Below are positions 51,379 through 60,278 of a DNA stretch of 64,000 nt, piece after piece. The number at the start of each line of letters is the position of its first letter. The stretch's first letter is position 1. Under the pieces are notes generated by a model. It did no database searches. It worked only from the letters and a program-made list of their open reading frames with translations, and had not been told where the DNA came from. Origin of the DNA: JADGRB01 sp036267635 (GTDB lineage: Bacteria; Myxococcota_A; Polyangia; Fen-1088); assembly GCA_036267635.1 (NCBI GenBank), contig DATAVR010000186.1, forward strand, positions 62,001-126,000, given 5' to 3'. The position numbers and the translations under genes are program-made.

Positions 51379-53237
51379 GGAATCCCCTTCATCGCCGGCT
51401 GGGGCGCCGCCGGCAGCAGCGACGGCGCCGGGAGCACCGGTGGCTTGTCGCTCCCCTTGTCGCGGCGCTCGGTCTCGATCTGCTGCACGAGCAGGCTGGG
51501 GCTGGTGGCCGAGACCGGCACGAAGCCCGACTCGGCGCCGCAGTAGCCGTTGAACGTCTGGTAGTCGTTCGAGGCGGCGATGATCTTCGACAGCGCGGAG
51601 AGCGGCGTGCCGACGAGATCGACGCCGCGCACGAGCTCGTCGGGGCGGCCGTCGACCCATACTCGGTAGACCAGAATCGGCAGCACCTTGAACGCCTGGG
51701 GGCCACCCCGCTGGGTGTTGGTGAACCCGCCGGAGATGTCGCGGAACGAGAGTCCGTAGAGCTTCCCCTGGCGCTTCGCCTCCTCGCGCAGCAGGCGGCG
51801 CAGCTCCTCGGGCGGCACCGCCAGGCTCGGCTCGACCACCAGGTTCCCCTGGCGGGAGACGATGGTCCGCCCCTCCTGCCGGCGGCCGTGACCATTCGAG
51901 ACCGAGAAGCCGCGCGTCGGCGAGCGGCTGAGCAAGAAGCCGCGCAGGATGCCCCCCTCGACCAGGGTGGCGCTGCGGGCGTCGACCCCCTCGTCGTCGT
52001 AGCGGTAAAAGCCGTTGAGATCGACGCCGTCGAGGCTGGCCAGCGTCGGATCGTCGAACACCGAGATGAACGACGGCATGACCGGCTGGCCCACCTTCTT
52101 CGCGAAGGTCTGCCCCTCCTCCTCGCTCTTCTGCCGGTGCCCCTCGACGCGGTGGCCGAAGATCTCGTGGAAGAAGACCCCAGCCGCCTTCCCTTCCAGG
52201 ATCGCCGGCCCGGCGTAGGGCTCGGCCAGCGGCGCGCGCCGCAACGCCTTGAGGTCGGTGATGATCGAATCGGCCGCGGCGTCCATCGCCGCCTCGCCGC
52301 CGAGCCCCTCCAGCGTCTCGGCGTCGAAGCTCTCGAACCGCTCCAGCTCCATGCCGTCGTCGGCGCGCGCGTCGGCCTCGATGAAGACGCGCACGTAGTT
52401 GCGCCCGCTCTGGATCGCCGTCCCCTCCGAATTGAGCAGCCACTCGGTCAGGCTGGTCGCCTGCAGGCTGGCGTCGGAGTCGAGGATCTCCGCCTGCCCG
52501 CGGAATCTTCCCGACAGGCGCCGCAGCCGCGCTTCCCAGACCGGCACGTCGACGTTGAGGCGCGCCACCGGGCCGAAGTAGGTGATCGGCTTTTCGCGCG
52601 AGAAGTCGTCGGAGGGATCGTCCTCGGCGACCTTCAGCGTCCGCTGGGTCCTGATCTTCACCAGCCGCTCGGCCGCCTCTTCGTAGCGGCGATCGGTCTC
52701 GCTCCAGGCGATGGTGCGGAGCGCGGTCTCGTCGTCGGAGAGCGGCAACGGCACCGGGTGGCCGGCGATCTCCGACGAGAAATCGAAGTCGCTCGACCGG
52801 ATGGCGTGCGTCGAGTCGAGCTTGTAGTCCCCCACCCGCACGTCGGCGTCGAGGATGCGCGTCCGCCGCGCGGTCGACTGCACGAGCGCGCCGTAGCTGG
52901 CCATCACCGTCGTCTCGTTGCGATCGTGGACCTCGTAGCCGATGAAATAGGGCGGCGGCTTCCCCTTGGCCGACAGATCGTGCATCCCGCGCTGCAGCTC
53001 CTCCTGCAGCACCGCCAGCCCGGGCGGCTTCGACCCGCCGCCGCCCGACTGTGGATCGACGCGCACGATCTTGGGAGGCGTGGCCGGCTGGCCGGGAGCC
53101 GCCGCATTGGCCGCGGCCGATTGCAGCGCCGGGGTGTGCGGCGCGCAGCCGAGGCAGGCGATGCCGGCCAGCGCCAGCGCGCAGGCGGCGGTGAAAACGG
53201 CGCGGGTTGGATGGCGAACGGCGGACGGGACGGGCAC
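51375..53237 (-). CDS. Exported TldD-like zinc metallopeptidase (lipoprotein)
   Basis: The 620-residue protein has a lipoprotein-type signal (LALAGIACLGC, Cys31). The TldD catalytic motif HEIFGH is at 357-362 (FFHEIFGHRVEGH), giving HExxxH zinc ligands; a matching Cys lies in FNGYCGAESGFVPVS near the end. Other TldD signatures are GFYRYDDEGV, LLSRSPTRGF and GGPQAFKVLPILVYRV. The family is normally cytosolic; this pair should act in the periplasm or at the outer membrane. It is the first gene of the six-gene operon and starts at a GTG. Confidence 0.85.
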   Translation of the reverse strand: MPVPSAVRHPTRAVFTAACALALAGIACLGCAPHTPALQSAAANAAAPGQPATPPKIVRVDPQSGGGGSKPPGLAVLQEELQRGMHDLSAKGKPPPYFIGYEVHDRNETTVMASYGALVQSTARRTRILDADVRVGDYKLDSTHAIRSSDFDFSSEIAGHPVPLPLSDDETALRTIAWSETDRRYEEAAERLVKIRTQRTLKVAEDDPSDDFSREKPITYFGPVARLNVDVPVWEARLRRLSGRFRGQAEILDSDASLQATSLTEWLLNSEGTAIQSGRNYVRVFIEADARADDGMELERFESFDAETLEGLGGEAAMDAAADSIITDLKALRRAPLAEPYAGPAILEGKAAGVFFHEIFGHRVEGHRQKSEEEGQTFAKKVGQPVMPSFISVFDDPTLASLDGVDLNGFYRYDDEGVDARSATLVEGGILRGFLLSRSPTRGFSVSNGHGRRQEGRTIVSRQGNLVVEPSLAVPPEELRRLLREEAKRQGKLYGLSFRDISGGFTNTQRGGPQAFKVLPILVYRVWVDGRPDELVRGVDLVGTPLSALSKIIAASNDYQTFNGYCGAESGFVPVSATSPSLLVQQIETERRDKGSDKPPVLPAPSLLPAAPQPAMKGIP

Positions 53238-53321
53238 GGGTGCTCTGGGCCTATAGCATACCGTCGATCCGTCACGGAGATGCCACGGTCACGCGCTGCC
53301 GTTGTGCTAGGGTGCGCGCCC

Positions 53322-54524
53322 ATGTTGCACCCCAAGCGCCGCATCCGCCCCGCCCCGCTGGCGCGTGGCTCCGCCGACGTCGCCGCGCTCATCGACACCT
53401 ATTACAACGCCTACAACGCGGCTCGCCTGCGCGAGACCTGCCAGACCTTCGTGCGCATGATCGACAGCGGCGCCACCATCGGCGTCTCGATCGCCGGCGC
53501 GCTGACGCCGGCCGGGCTCTCGTCGGTGCTGGTGCCGTTGATGGAGGCGGGCTTCATCGACTACCTGTCGTCGACGGGCGCGAACCTCTACCACGATCTG
53601 CACTTCGATCTCGGGTTGCCGCTCTACCGCGGGATGCCCGAGGTCGCCTCGGGGGCGCACGACGTGGCGCTGCGCAAGGACGGCATCATCCGCGTCTACG
53701 ACGTCCTCTTCCCCGCCGACGTCCTCTACAAAACCGACGAGTGGGTCTACCGGGTGATGATGGCGCCCGAGTTCCGCAAGCGCATGTCGGGCTCCGAGCT
53801 GCACCACCTGATCGGCAAATACGCCCTGGCCACCGCGCGCAAGGTCGGCGTCGAGAAGCCGTCTCTGCTGGCGGTGGCGCACCAGCTCGACCTGCCGGTC
53901 TGGGTCGCCTCGCCGGGCGACTCGACCATCGGCCTCAATCTTTCGGCGATCTACACCGCCGATCCCGAGCGCGGGCCGCACGTCGATCCGGGCGCCGACG
54001 TGATGGAGATGTCGGCGCTGGTGCTCGACGCCAAGCGCAGCTCGGGCGGACGCTCGGGCGTGGTGATCTTCGGCGGCGGCGCCCCCAAGAACTTCCTGCT
54101 GCAGACTGAGCCGCAGTTGCAGGAGATCCTGGGCGTGTCCGAGAAGGGCCACGACTACTTCATCCAGATCACCGACGCCCGCCCCGACACCGGAGGCCTC
54201 TCGGGCGCCACCCCCGCCGAGGCGGTGTCCTGGGGAAAGATCGATCCCGACAAGCTGGTCGACACGGTCGTCTGCTACGTCGACTCGACGATCGCGATGC
54301 CGCTCATCGCCTCGTACGTGCTGGCGCGCTGCAAGCCGCGCAAGCAGCGCCGCCTCTATAAGCGCCTCCCGGCGATGGTCGACGCCCTCCGCAACGAGTA
54401 CCGCAAGACCGAGCTCTACGCCCGCCACTGGGGCCCCGGCGCCAAGAACGCCGACGCCAAGGCCCCCGACGTCAAGTCAGCTGCCGTGGCTCGCCCCAAG
54501 AAGTCGCCCGGCAAGCGCCGCTGA
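53322..54524 (+). CDS. Deoxyhypusine synthase-like protein
   Basis: This 400-residue protein resembles deoxyhypusine synthase, which in eukaryotes and archaea moves an aminobutyl group from spermidine to a Lys of (e/a)IF5A. It has TIGVSIAGALTPAGL, VIFGGGAPKNFLLQT and TPAEAVSWGKI with Lys306 at the position of the imine-forming active-site Lys. Bacteria lack eIF5A, so related bacterial enzymes are thought to use another acceptor such as putrescine (homospermidine synthase-like) or an unknown protein. The Lys-rich tail is unusual. Start at 53322 is the first ATG of the conserved part. Confidence 0.88.
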   Translation: MLHPKRRIRPAPLARGSADVAALIDTYYNAYNAARLRETCQTFVRMIDSGATIGVSIAGALTPAGLSSVLVPLMEAGFIDYLSSTGANLYHDLHFDLGLPLYRGMPEVASGAHDVALRKDGIIRVYDVLFPADVLYKTDEWVYRVMMAPEFRKRMSGSELHHLIGKYALATARKVGVEKPSLLAVAHQLDLPVWVASPGDSTIGLNLSAIYTADPERGPHVDPGADVMEMSALVLDAKRSSGGRSGVVIFGGGAPKNFLLQTEPQLQEILGVSEKGHDYFIQITDARPDTGGLSGATPAEAVSWGKIDPDKLVDTVVCYVDSTIAMPLIASYVLARCKPRKQRRLYKRLPAMVDALRNEYRKTELYARHWGPGAKNADAKAPDVKSAAVARPKKSPGKRR

Positions 54525-54536
54525 TCGCCGACTGGA

Positions 54537-54553
54537 TCGGCACGATTTACGCA
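54537..54553 (+). promoter_or_regulatory. Possible sigma-54 promoter before the NIT-domain gene
   Basis: TCGGCACGATTTACGCA has the GG-N10-GC core (54539-54540 and 54551-54552) and matches GGCACG of the -24 box; the -12 box is TACGCA rather than TTGCA. It sits about 55 bases ahead of the NIT gene, and nitrogen genes are often sigma-54 dependent, but the match is partial. Confidence 0.35.
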
Positions 54554-54606
54554 GAGCCTGTCGGCTGGAAACACACCCTTAACCGTGGGAGCGTCACACT
54601 CGACCG

Positions 54607-55662
54607 ATGGCGCTCGGGGTCGACGAGACCACGCGAATCTTGAGGTTCTGCCTGGCCGGCGATGGGTGGGGAACCGCGACCTACGAGGATGACGCCCGGG
54701 TGCTCAAGCTGGTGGTCAACGGACTCGCGCGGGCCGAGGCGTTCCGATTCGACGCGTCGACGTTCGAGGAGGCGCTCAAGCTGGCGATCGATGCCGGGCT
54801 GCTCAAGGCGGGCAGCGTCGAGAAGCAGATCGCATTCATCAAGGGAACTTCGTCACCCGGAGCGGGGGCGCGCTCGGAGGCGCCCGAGACTCCGTCGACG
54901 CCCGTTCGGTTCCCCGAAGCGACCGCTCTCGTGAGCGCGCTCGTCCACGAGACCCAGCGCGAACGCGGCATCTCGTCGCTCTACGCTGCGTCGGGGGGAC
55001 GGCTGTTTGGTGCGGAGCTTGTCGCCCAGTGGCGAAACACAGAACGCCGGCGACGGGAGCTGCTGGCCTTTCAAGAGCGCTTCGTCGATCGTTTGCCCTC
55101 GGCTGCGGCGAGCCAACTCGCCCATGCTCAAGAGCTGCTGGGAAACGTCGTGGCATCGCGGGGACGCATCGAAAAACGGTCGGTGCCACCGGCGGAGCTC
55201 ATCGCATGGTACTCCAGCATGAACCGCGAGCTTCTACGGGTCATCGACCGCCTGATCGTGACGGTCGTCGATCCGCTGCAACGTCCGACCGCGCTGGCGT
55301 GGATCGCGCTTCTCTATGCCAAGGAACAGACGGGGGTCGAGCGCGCGCAGCTCGTGAGCGCCTTCGAGCGTGACCGGTACGTCGACGGTCAGTACCAGTC
55401 GCTGGTGGGGCTCATCGCCTCTCGTGAAAGCTACCTCCATCTCTTTGCCGCCGCCGCCCCCCCGCCGGCCGGGGACCTCATGCAGGAGAAGCTGGATTCG
55501 GAGGCGGCCACCTCCGTCCAACGGATGGAGCGCGTTGCGCTCGCGCACCGACGGGGCGGGTTCGGCGTCGACCCCACCGATTGGTTCAGCGCCATCACCC
55601 GCCAGATTGACCTCTTCGGCGACGTCGAGTCGGCGGTGAGAACCAGCCTCACAGCGGCCTGA
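54607..55662 (+). CDS. NIT (nitrate/nitrite-sensing) domain protein
   Basis: The 351-residue protein has an amino-terminal region of about 80 residues I cannot name (ILRFCLAGDGWGTATYEDD). A NIT domain occupies about residues 105-335: LVHETQRERGISSLYAASGG (the conserved His and Arg-rich helix), QWRNTERRRRELLAFQ, WYSSMNRELLRVID. NIT domains bind nitrate or nitrite. NasR-type antiterminators add an ANTAR domain, which is missing here. It lies next to narK and the nirBD operon, so it likely controls nitrate assimilation through a partner protein. Confidence 0.85.
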   Translation: MALGVDETTRILRFCLAGDGWGTATYEDDARVLKLVVNGLARAEAFRFDASTFEEALKLAIDAGLLKAGSVEKQIAFIKGTSSPGAGARSEAPETPSTPVRFPEATALVSALVHETQRERGISSLYAASGGRLFGAELVAQWRNTERRRRELLAFQERFVDRLPSAAASQLAHAQELLGNVVASRGRIEKRSVPPAELIAWYSSMNRELLRVIDRLIVTVVDPLQRPTALAWIALLYAKEQTGVERAQLVSAFERDRYVDGQYQSLVGLIASRESYLHLFAAAAPPPAGDLMQEKLDSEAATSVQRMERVALAHRRGGFGVDPTDWFSAITRQIDLFGDVESAVRTSLTAA

Positions 55663-55680
55663 CGGTCCCGGACGCATGAG

Positions 55681-57120
55681 TCAGACCTGCGACTCCGCCA
55701 AGCTGGGGACGGCGGATACGGTCGGGGCGACCCTCCGGGCGTAGAACCACCAGGTGAGCGCGATGCAGGTCGTGTAGAAGACGAGGAACCCGCGCAGGGC
55801 GCCTTCCGCGCTGCCGCTCGCCCGAATGGAGGCGCCGAAGGAGCGTGGAATGAGATACCCGCCGCAGGCGCCAATCGCCGAGGTGAAACCCAGCACGGCG
55901 GCGCTCTCGCGACGCGCCACCGCCAGCGCGCGGCTCTCGGCTGCCGCGCCCCCACCTCTCACGGTGCGCAAATTTTCGCGCCGAAAGATGACGGGGATCA
56001 TTCGAAACGTCGCGCCGTTCCCGACGCCGGTCGTCACGAACAGCAGCAGGAACATCGTCAGGAATCCGCCGAACGAGTGCTCGCGCAGGAAGTGGATGAC
56101 CCCGAACGTTGCGGCGCCCATGGCCACGAAGTTCCAGAGCGTGAGCCGCGCGCCCCCGACGCGATCGGCGAGCCTTCCGCCCAGCGGCCGCGCCACGGAG
56201 CCGACAAGCGCGCCAAGAAAGGCCAGGTTGGTCGCGATCTGCGGGAACTGGGTCTTTAGCAACAGCGGAAAGGCGGCTGAGTACCCGATGAAAGATCCGA
56301 AGGTGCCAATGTACAGCCAGGACATCACCCAGGTGTGCTTCCGTCGGATGACGACGAGCTGGTCCTTGAAGTTCGACCGCGCCGACGTGAGGTTGTTCAT
56401 GTAGCGGGCTGCCCCGACAGCGGCGACCACGATGAGCGGCATCCAGAAGAGGCCGGCGTTCTGGAGATAGAGGTGGGCGGCCCCCTGTGGCTTACCGACG
56501 AAGAGGTTGAAGACCGGCATCCCTAAAACGACGGGAATCAGGAGCTGGACGGTGCTCACGCCGATGTTCCCGCCGGCCGCGTTGAGTCCGAGGGCGAACC
56601 CCTTTTCGCGATCCGGAAAGAAGAACGAGATATTGGCCATGCTGGAGGCGAAATTTCCGCCACCGAGCCCAGCGGTCGCGGCCGCGAGCGCCATCATCCA
56701 AAATGGGGTCGCCGGGCGGGTGACCAGCAGCGCGAGCGCGGTCGTCGGAACGAACAACAGCAGCGCGCTCACGATCGTCCAGTTGCGCCCCCCAAACCGG
56801 GGCACGGCGAACGTGTATGGAAACCGCATCAGCGATCCGATGAGCCCCGGCAGCGCGACCAACGAAAACAGCTGCTCGGTCGTGTAATGGAAACCCGCCT
56901 TGGGAAGGCGGGTCGCCGCCACGCTCCAGATGAGCCAGATGGAGAAGCCGAGGTTCTCGGCAACGATGGACCAGAGGAGATTCCGCCGCGCGATCCGCTT
57001 ACCGCCCTTCTCCCAAAACGTTTCGTCCTCAGGATTCCAGTCGGCGATCCAGCGCGTCCCCATGGCGCGCTCGGGTGCTGGAGAGGCGATGTCGGTTCCG
57101 AGTGTCGGTTGCAATGTCAT
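55681..57120 (-). CDS. narK: Nitrate/nitrite transporter (MFS, NarK family)
   Basis: The 479-residue major facilitator has about 12 membrane helices and the NarK nitrate signature GLGGGNFASSMANISFFFP, together with LPGLIGSLMRFPYTF and GGRLADRVGGARLTLWNF. It brings nitrate in or exports nitrite. It follows nirD after 37 bases in the nirB-nirD-narK operon. Confidence 0.94.
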   Translation of the reverse strand: MTLQPTLGTDIASPAPERAMGTRWIADWNPEDETFWEKGGKRIARRNLLWSIVAENLGFSIWLIWSVAATRLPKAGFHYTTEQLFSLVALPGLIGSLMRFPYTFAVPRFGGRNWTIVSALLLFVPTTALALLVTRPATPFWMMALAAATAGLGGGNFASSMANISFFFPDREKGFALGLNAAGGNIGVSTVQLLIPVVLGMPVFNLFVGKPQGAAHLYLQNAGLFWMPLIVVAAVGAARYMNNLTSARSNFKDQLVVIRRKHTWVMSWLYIGTFGSFIGYSAAFPLLLKTQFPQIATNLAFLGALVGSVARPLGGRLADRVGGARLTLWNFVAMGAATFGVIHFLREHSFGGFLTMFLLLFVTTGVGNGATFRMIPVIFRRENLRTVRGGGAAAESRALAVARRESAAVLGFTSAIGACGGYLIPRSFGASIRASGSAEGALRGFLVFYTTCIALTWWFYARRVAPTVSAVPSLAESQV

Positions 57121-57157
57121 TCTCCTTTGGCACGAACGAACGCGCGGTCTGCGGCGC

Positions 57158-57538
57158 TCATCGCCGCGTTCCCACTTCGACTCGGCCGTCTCGCACGCGC
57201 ACGGGATAGACCGCGAGATGGACAGACGGATCGTCGAGGCAGACGCCCGTCTCGAGATCGAAGCTCTGTTTGTAGATCGGCGAAGCGATCTTGGGCCGAC
57301 CCGCGCAGTCTCCGACGATGCCCCGCGCGATCACGAACGCCTCGCTGAAGGGGTCGTAGTTCGATAGGCCGAAGACCGTCTCGTCTTCGCCCGGGCGAAC
57401 CAGGGCGACTTGTTGATCGGAAAGCAGCGCCGCCACCCCGCAGCCGACCGGAATGTCGGCTATGGCGCAGACGTCGACCCATTGCGGCTGCGGGGCCGAC
57501 CCGGCCGACGCCGGCTCGATCTGGAGCGCCGCGCTCAC
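57158..57538 (-). CDS. nirD: Nitrite reductase [NAD(P)H] small subunit
   Basis: The 126-residue protein has the Rieske-like NirD fold (WVDVCAIADIPVGCGVAAL, DPFSEAFVIARGIVGD, IYKQSFDLETGVCLDD) but lacks the CxH and CxxH cluster ligands, as is normal for NirD. The GTG at 57538 overlaps the nirB stop as GTGA. Confidence 0.93.
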   Translation of the reverse strand: MSAALQIEPASAGSAPQPQWVDVCAIADIPVGCGVAALLSDQQVALVRPGEDETVFGLSNYDPFSEAFVIARGIVGDCAGRPKIASPIYKQSFDLETGVCLDDPSVHLAVYPVRVRDGRVEVGTRR

Positions 57539-60132
57539 GCCGCGTCCCTGTTTCCCGCACGGCCCGGCTGATCTCCCACCAACCGATCGAGCAGCTCGCG
57601 CTTTTCGTGAGAGTGCGCCGGACGGGGCTGCCCGCGCTCCGAGACGAACGTGACGCTCGGATCGGAGGCGTGGCTGTTCACGAAGGTGCGGAACCGGACC
57701 AGCTTCTCGGGATCCTCGAGCGCGTCTTTCCACTCGCAGCGGTAGCTGCCGACCAGGTGGGCCATCTCGGCGTCGAGCTCGGCAGCGATGCCCAGCTTGT
57801 CGTCGACGATCACCTCCCGGAGATAGCCAAGCCCCCCCGCGAGGCCATTGAGCCAGCTGGCAGTTCGCTGCAGGCGATCGGCGGTCCGGATGTAAAACAT
57901 CAGGAAGCGGTCGACGTAACGGACCAGCGTCTCCTCGTCGAGATCGGTCGCGAACAGCTGCGCGTGCTGCGGCTTCATCCCGCCGTTACCGCCGAGATAG
58001 AGGTTCCATCCCTTCTCGGTGGCGATGACGCCGAAGTCCTTCCCCTGCGCCTCGGCGCACTCGCGCGCGCAGCCCGAGACCGCCGATTTCAGCTTGTGCG
58101 GACTACGGAGCCCCTTGTACCGATTCTCCAGCCGGACGGCCAGACCGACTGAGTCCTGCACCCCGTAGCGGCACCAGGTGTCGCCCACGCACGACTTCAC
58201 GGTCCGCAACGCCTTGCCGTAGGCATGCCCCGACTCGAACCCCGCGTCGACGAGCGCGTGCCAGATCTCCGGCAGCTGCTCGACGCGCGCTCCCAGCAGG
58301 TCGATCCGTTGAGCCCCGGTGATCTTGGTGTAGAGCCCGTACCGCCGGGCGATCTGCCCAATGACGATCAGTTGATCGGGGGTGATCTCTCCGGCCGCCA
58401 CCCGGGGGATGACGGAGTAGGTCCCATCGCGCTGGATGTTGGCCAAGAACCTATCGTTGGTGTCCTGCAGTGGCAGGTGCCGCTTGGAGAGGATCGGCTC
58501 GTTCCAGGCCGAGGCCAGGATCGACGCCACCGCGGGCTTGCAGACTTCGCACCCCCGCCCCTGACCGTGACGCGCGATCAGCGCGTCGAAGGTCTTGAGC
58601 TGGTGAAGTCGCACCAGCTGGTAAAGGTCCTGGCGCGTGCACGGGAAGTGCTCGCACAGGCTCTGGTTGACGGCGACCCCCGCCTTTTTCAGCTCGTATT
58701 TGAGGATGTCGCCCAGCAGCGGGACACACGAGCCGCAGCTGGTGCCGGCATTGGTGCACGCCTTGAGCCCGCCGACCGCGTGCGTGCCGTCCGCGATGGC
58801 CTGGCAGATCGTCGCCTTATCGACGTTGTTGCAGCTGCAGATCGTGGCGGTTCCGGGCAGCGCATCGACGCCGAAGCCGGCCGGCTGTCCCTCTCCAAGT
58901 GGCGCGATCAATGCCTCGACATGGGTGGGGAGTGCCGACTTGCTCTGCACCATGGCCACGAGTTGGCCGTACGCCGAGGCGTCGCCGACGAGGATTCCCC
59001 CCAGCAGGCGCTCCTTGTCGGCCGACACGACGAGCTGTTTGTAGACGCCGGCCAGGTTGTCGATGAGGCAGAGCGTGTGCGCGCCCGCCTCCAACCCGAA
59101 GGCGTCGCCGAAGCTGGCCACGTCGACGCCGAGCAGCTTGAGCTTCGTGCTCATGTCGAAGTGGCCGAGCTTCCCCGGCTTCCCCCCGTCGGCGCCGGTC
59201 AGCTCGGCGACCGCCAGGTCCGCCATCTTGTATCCCGGCGCCACCAGCCCGTACGTGCGCCCGTCCCAGGACGCGCACTCGCCGATCGCCGAGATGTCGG
59301 GATCGGACGTGCGACAGCGATCGTCGACCTCGATGCCGCCGCGCACACCCAGCGTCAACCCGCAGGCCCGCGCAATCTCGTCCCGCGGTCGGATGCCCGC
59401 TGAGAAGACGACCAACGACGCGCGGAGCTCACCCCCGTCCGCGAACTGAACCCCGGCGACCCGGCCGACCTCGTCGGTCAGGATGCGCTTGGCCGAAACG
59501 CCCACGTGAACGGCGACGCCCAGCGCCTCGATGCGCCGGCGCAGGATCGCCCCGCCCATGTCGTCCACCTGCACCGGCATCAACCGCGCCGAAATCTCCA
59601 CGACGTGGGTCTCGAGACCGAGATTTCTCAACGCGTTGGCCGCCTCCAATCCCAGGAGACCGCCCCCGATGACCGCCCCGACGTTGGCGGAGGCAGAGGC
59701 CGCCGCTGCCCCGATCGCCTGCAGATCGTCGATCGTCCGGTACACGAAGCAACCGAGCGCGCTTCGCCCTTCGAGCGGTGGCACGAACGGCGAAGAGCCC
59801 GTGGCCAACACCAGCTTGTCGTAGTCGAGCACGAGACCGCTGCGGGTCCGGATACGCTTCGCCTGCCGATCCACGGACGTTACCGGATCACCGAGGACCA
59901 GACGGACGCCTGCCTCTTCATATCTGGCCGGGTTGGCCAGCGAGAGCGTCCCGGCGTCGCCCCCCTCGAAGAACTTCGACAGGTTGACCCGGTCGTAGGC
60001 CGGCCGAGACTCCTCGCCGAGAACGGTGATCTCGAAGTCGCCCGCGCTCCTGTGCGCGACGAGCGTCTCGATGAACCGGTGGCCGACCATTCCGTTCCCG
60101 ACGACCACCAATCTCTTTCGCGCTTGAACCAT
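57535..60132 (-). CDS. nirB: Nitrite reductase [NAD(P)H] large subunit
   Basis: This 865-residue enzyme reduces nitrite to ammonium. Domains in order: FAD/NAD(P)-binding module (VVVGNGMVGHRFIETL, GGGLLGLEAANAL), two BFD-like [2Fe-2S] segments (CSCNNVDKATICQAI with CGSC; GRGCEVCKPAVASIL), and siroheme/4Fe-4S sulfite-nitrite reductase repeats (CVGDTWCRYG and SGCARECAEAQGKDFG hold the four cluster Cys). Start: ATG at 60132. It heads the nirB-nirD-narK operon, divergent from nasA across a symmetrical control region. Confidence 0.96.
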   Translation of the reverse strand: MVQARKRLVVVGNGMVGHRFIETLVAHRSAGDFEITVLGEESRPAYDRVNLSKFFEGGDAGTLSLANPARYEEAGVRLVLGDPVTSVDRQAKRIRTRSGLVLDYDKLVLATGSSPFVPPLEGRSALGCFVYRTIDDLQAIGAAAASASANVGAVIGGGLLGLEAANALRNLGLETHVVEISARLMPVQVDDMGGAILRRRIEALGVAVHVGVSAKRILTDEVGRVAGVQFADGGELRASLVVFSAGIRPRDEIARACGLTLGVRGGIEVDDRCRTSDPDISAIGECASWDGRTYGLVAPGYKMADLAVAELTGADGGKPGKLGHFDMSTKLKLLGVDVASFGDAFGLEAGAHTLCLIDNLAGVYKQLVVSADKERLLGGILVGDASAYGQLVAMVQSKSALPTHVEALIAPLGEGQPAGFGVDALPGTATICSCNNVDKATICQAIADGTHAVGGLKACTNAGTSCGSCVPLLGDILKYELKKAGVAVNQSLCEHFPCTRQDLYQLVRLHQLKTFDALIARHGQGRGCEVCKPAVASILASAWNEPILSKRHLPLQDTNDRFLANIQRDGTYSVIPRVAAGEITPDQLIVIGQIARRYGLYTKITGAQRIDLLGARVEQLPEIWHALVDAGFESGHAYGKALRTVKSCVGDTWCRYGVQDSVGLAVRLENRYKGLRSPHKLKSAVSGCARECAEAQGKDFGVIATEKGWNLYLGGNGGMKPQHAQLFATDLDEETLVRYVDRFLMFYIRTADRLQRTASWLNGLAGGLGYLREVIVDDKLGIAAELDAEMAHLVGSYRCEWKDALEDPEKLVRFRTFVNSHASDPSVTFVSERGQPRPAHSHEKRELLDRLVGDQPGRAGNRDAA

Positions 60133-60167
60133 CACGCTCGACGGTACGAGCCGCCGCGTTTCTCATT

Positions 60168-60240
60168 GGTCAAGAGATCGTCAGGAGCCGTAACTTCTGC
60201 GTTGGCTGCAGGAGTTACGTCGCTTGATCAAATCTTGACC
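60168..60240. promoter_or_regulatory. Two concentric inverted repeats between nirB and nasA
   Basis: Outer arms GGTCAAGA (60168-60175) and TCTTGACC (60233-60240) are perfect. Inner arms GTAACTTCTGC (60190-60200) and GCAGGAGTTAC (60208-60218) match at 10 of 11. Both pairs have the same centre at base 60204, half-way between the divergent nirB and nasA genes. Two nested symmetrical sites fit a regulator dimer or tetramer acting on both operons; a transcribed hairpin is the alternative. Confidence 0.7.
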
Positions 60241-60278
60241 GCGCCGAAATGCGCGCTCGACGATGGTGGAGACGGTCC

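Noticed and set aside
57158..57538. A Rieske ferredoxin
   Set aside because: The CxH and CxxH ligand motifs are missing and the gene is coupled to nirB, so NirD is the better call.
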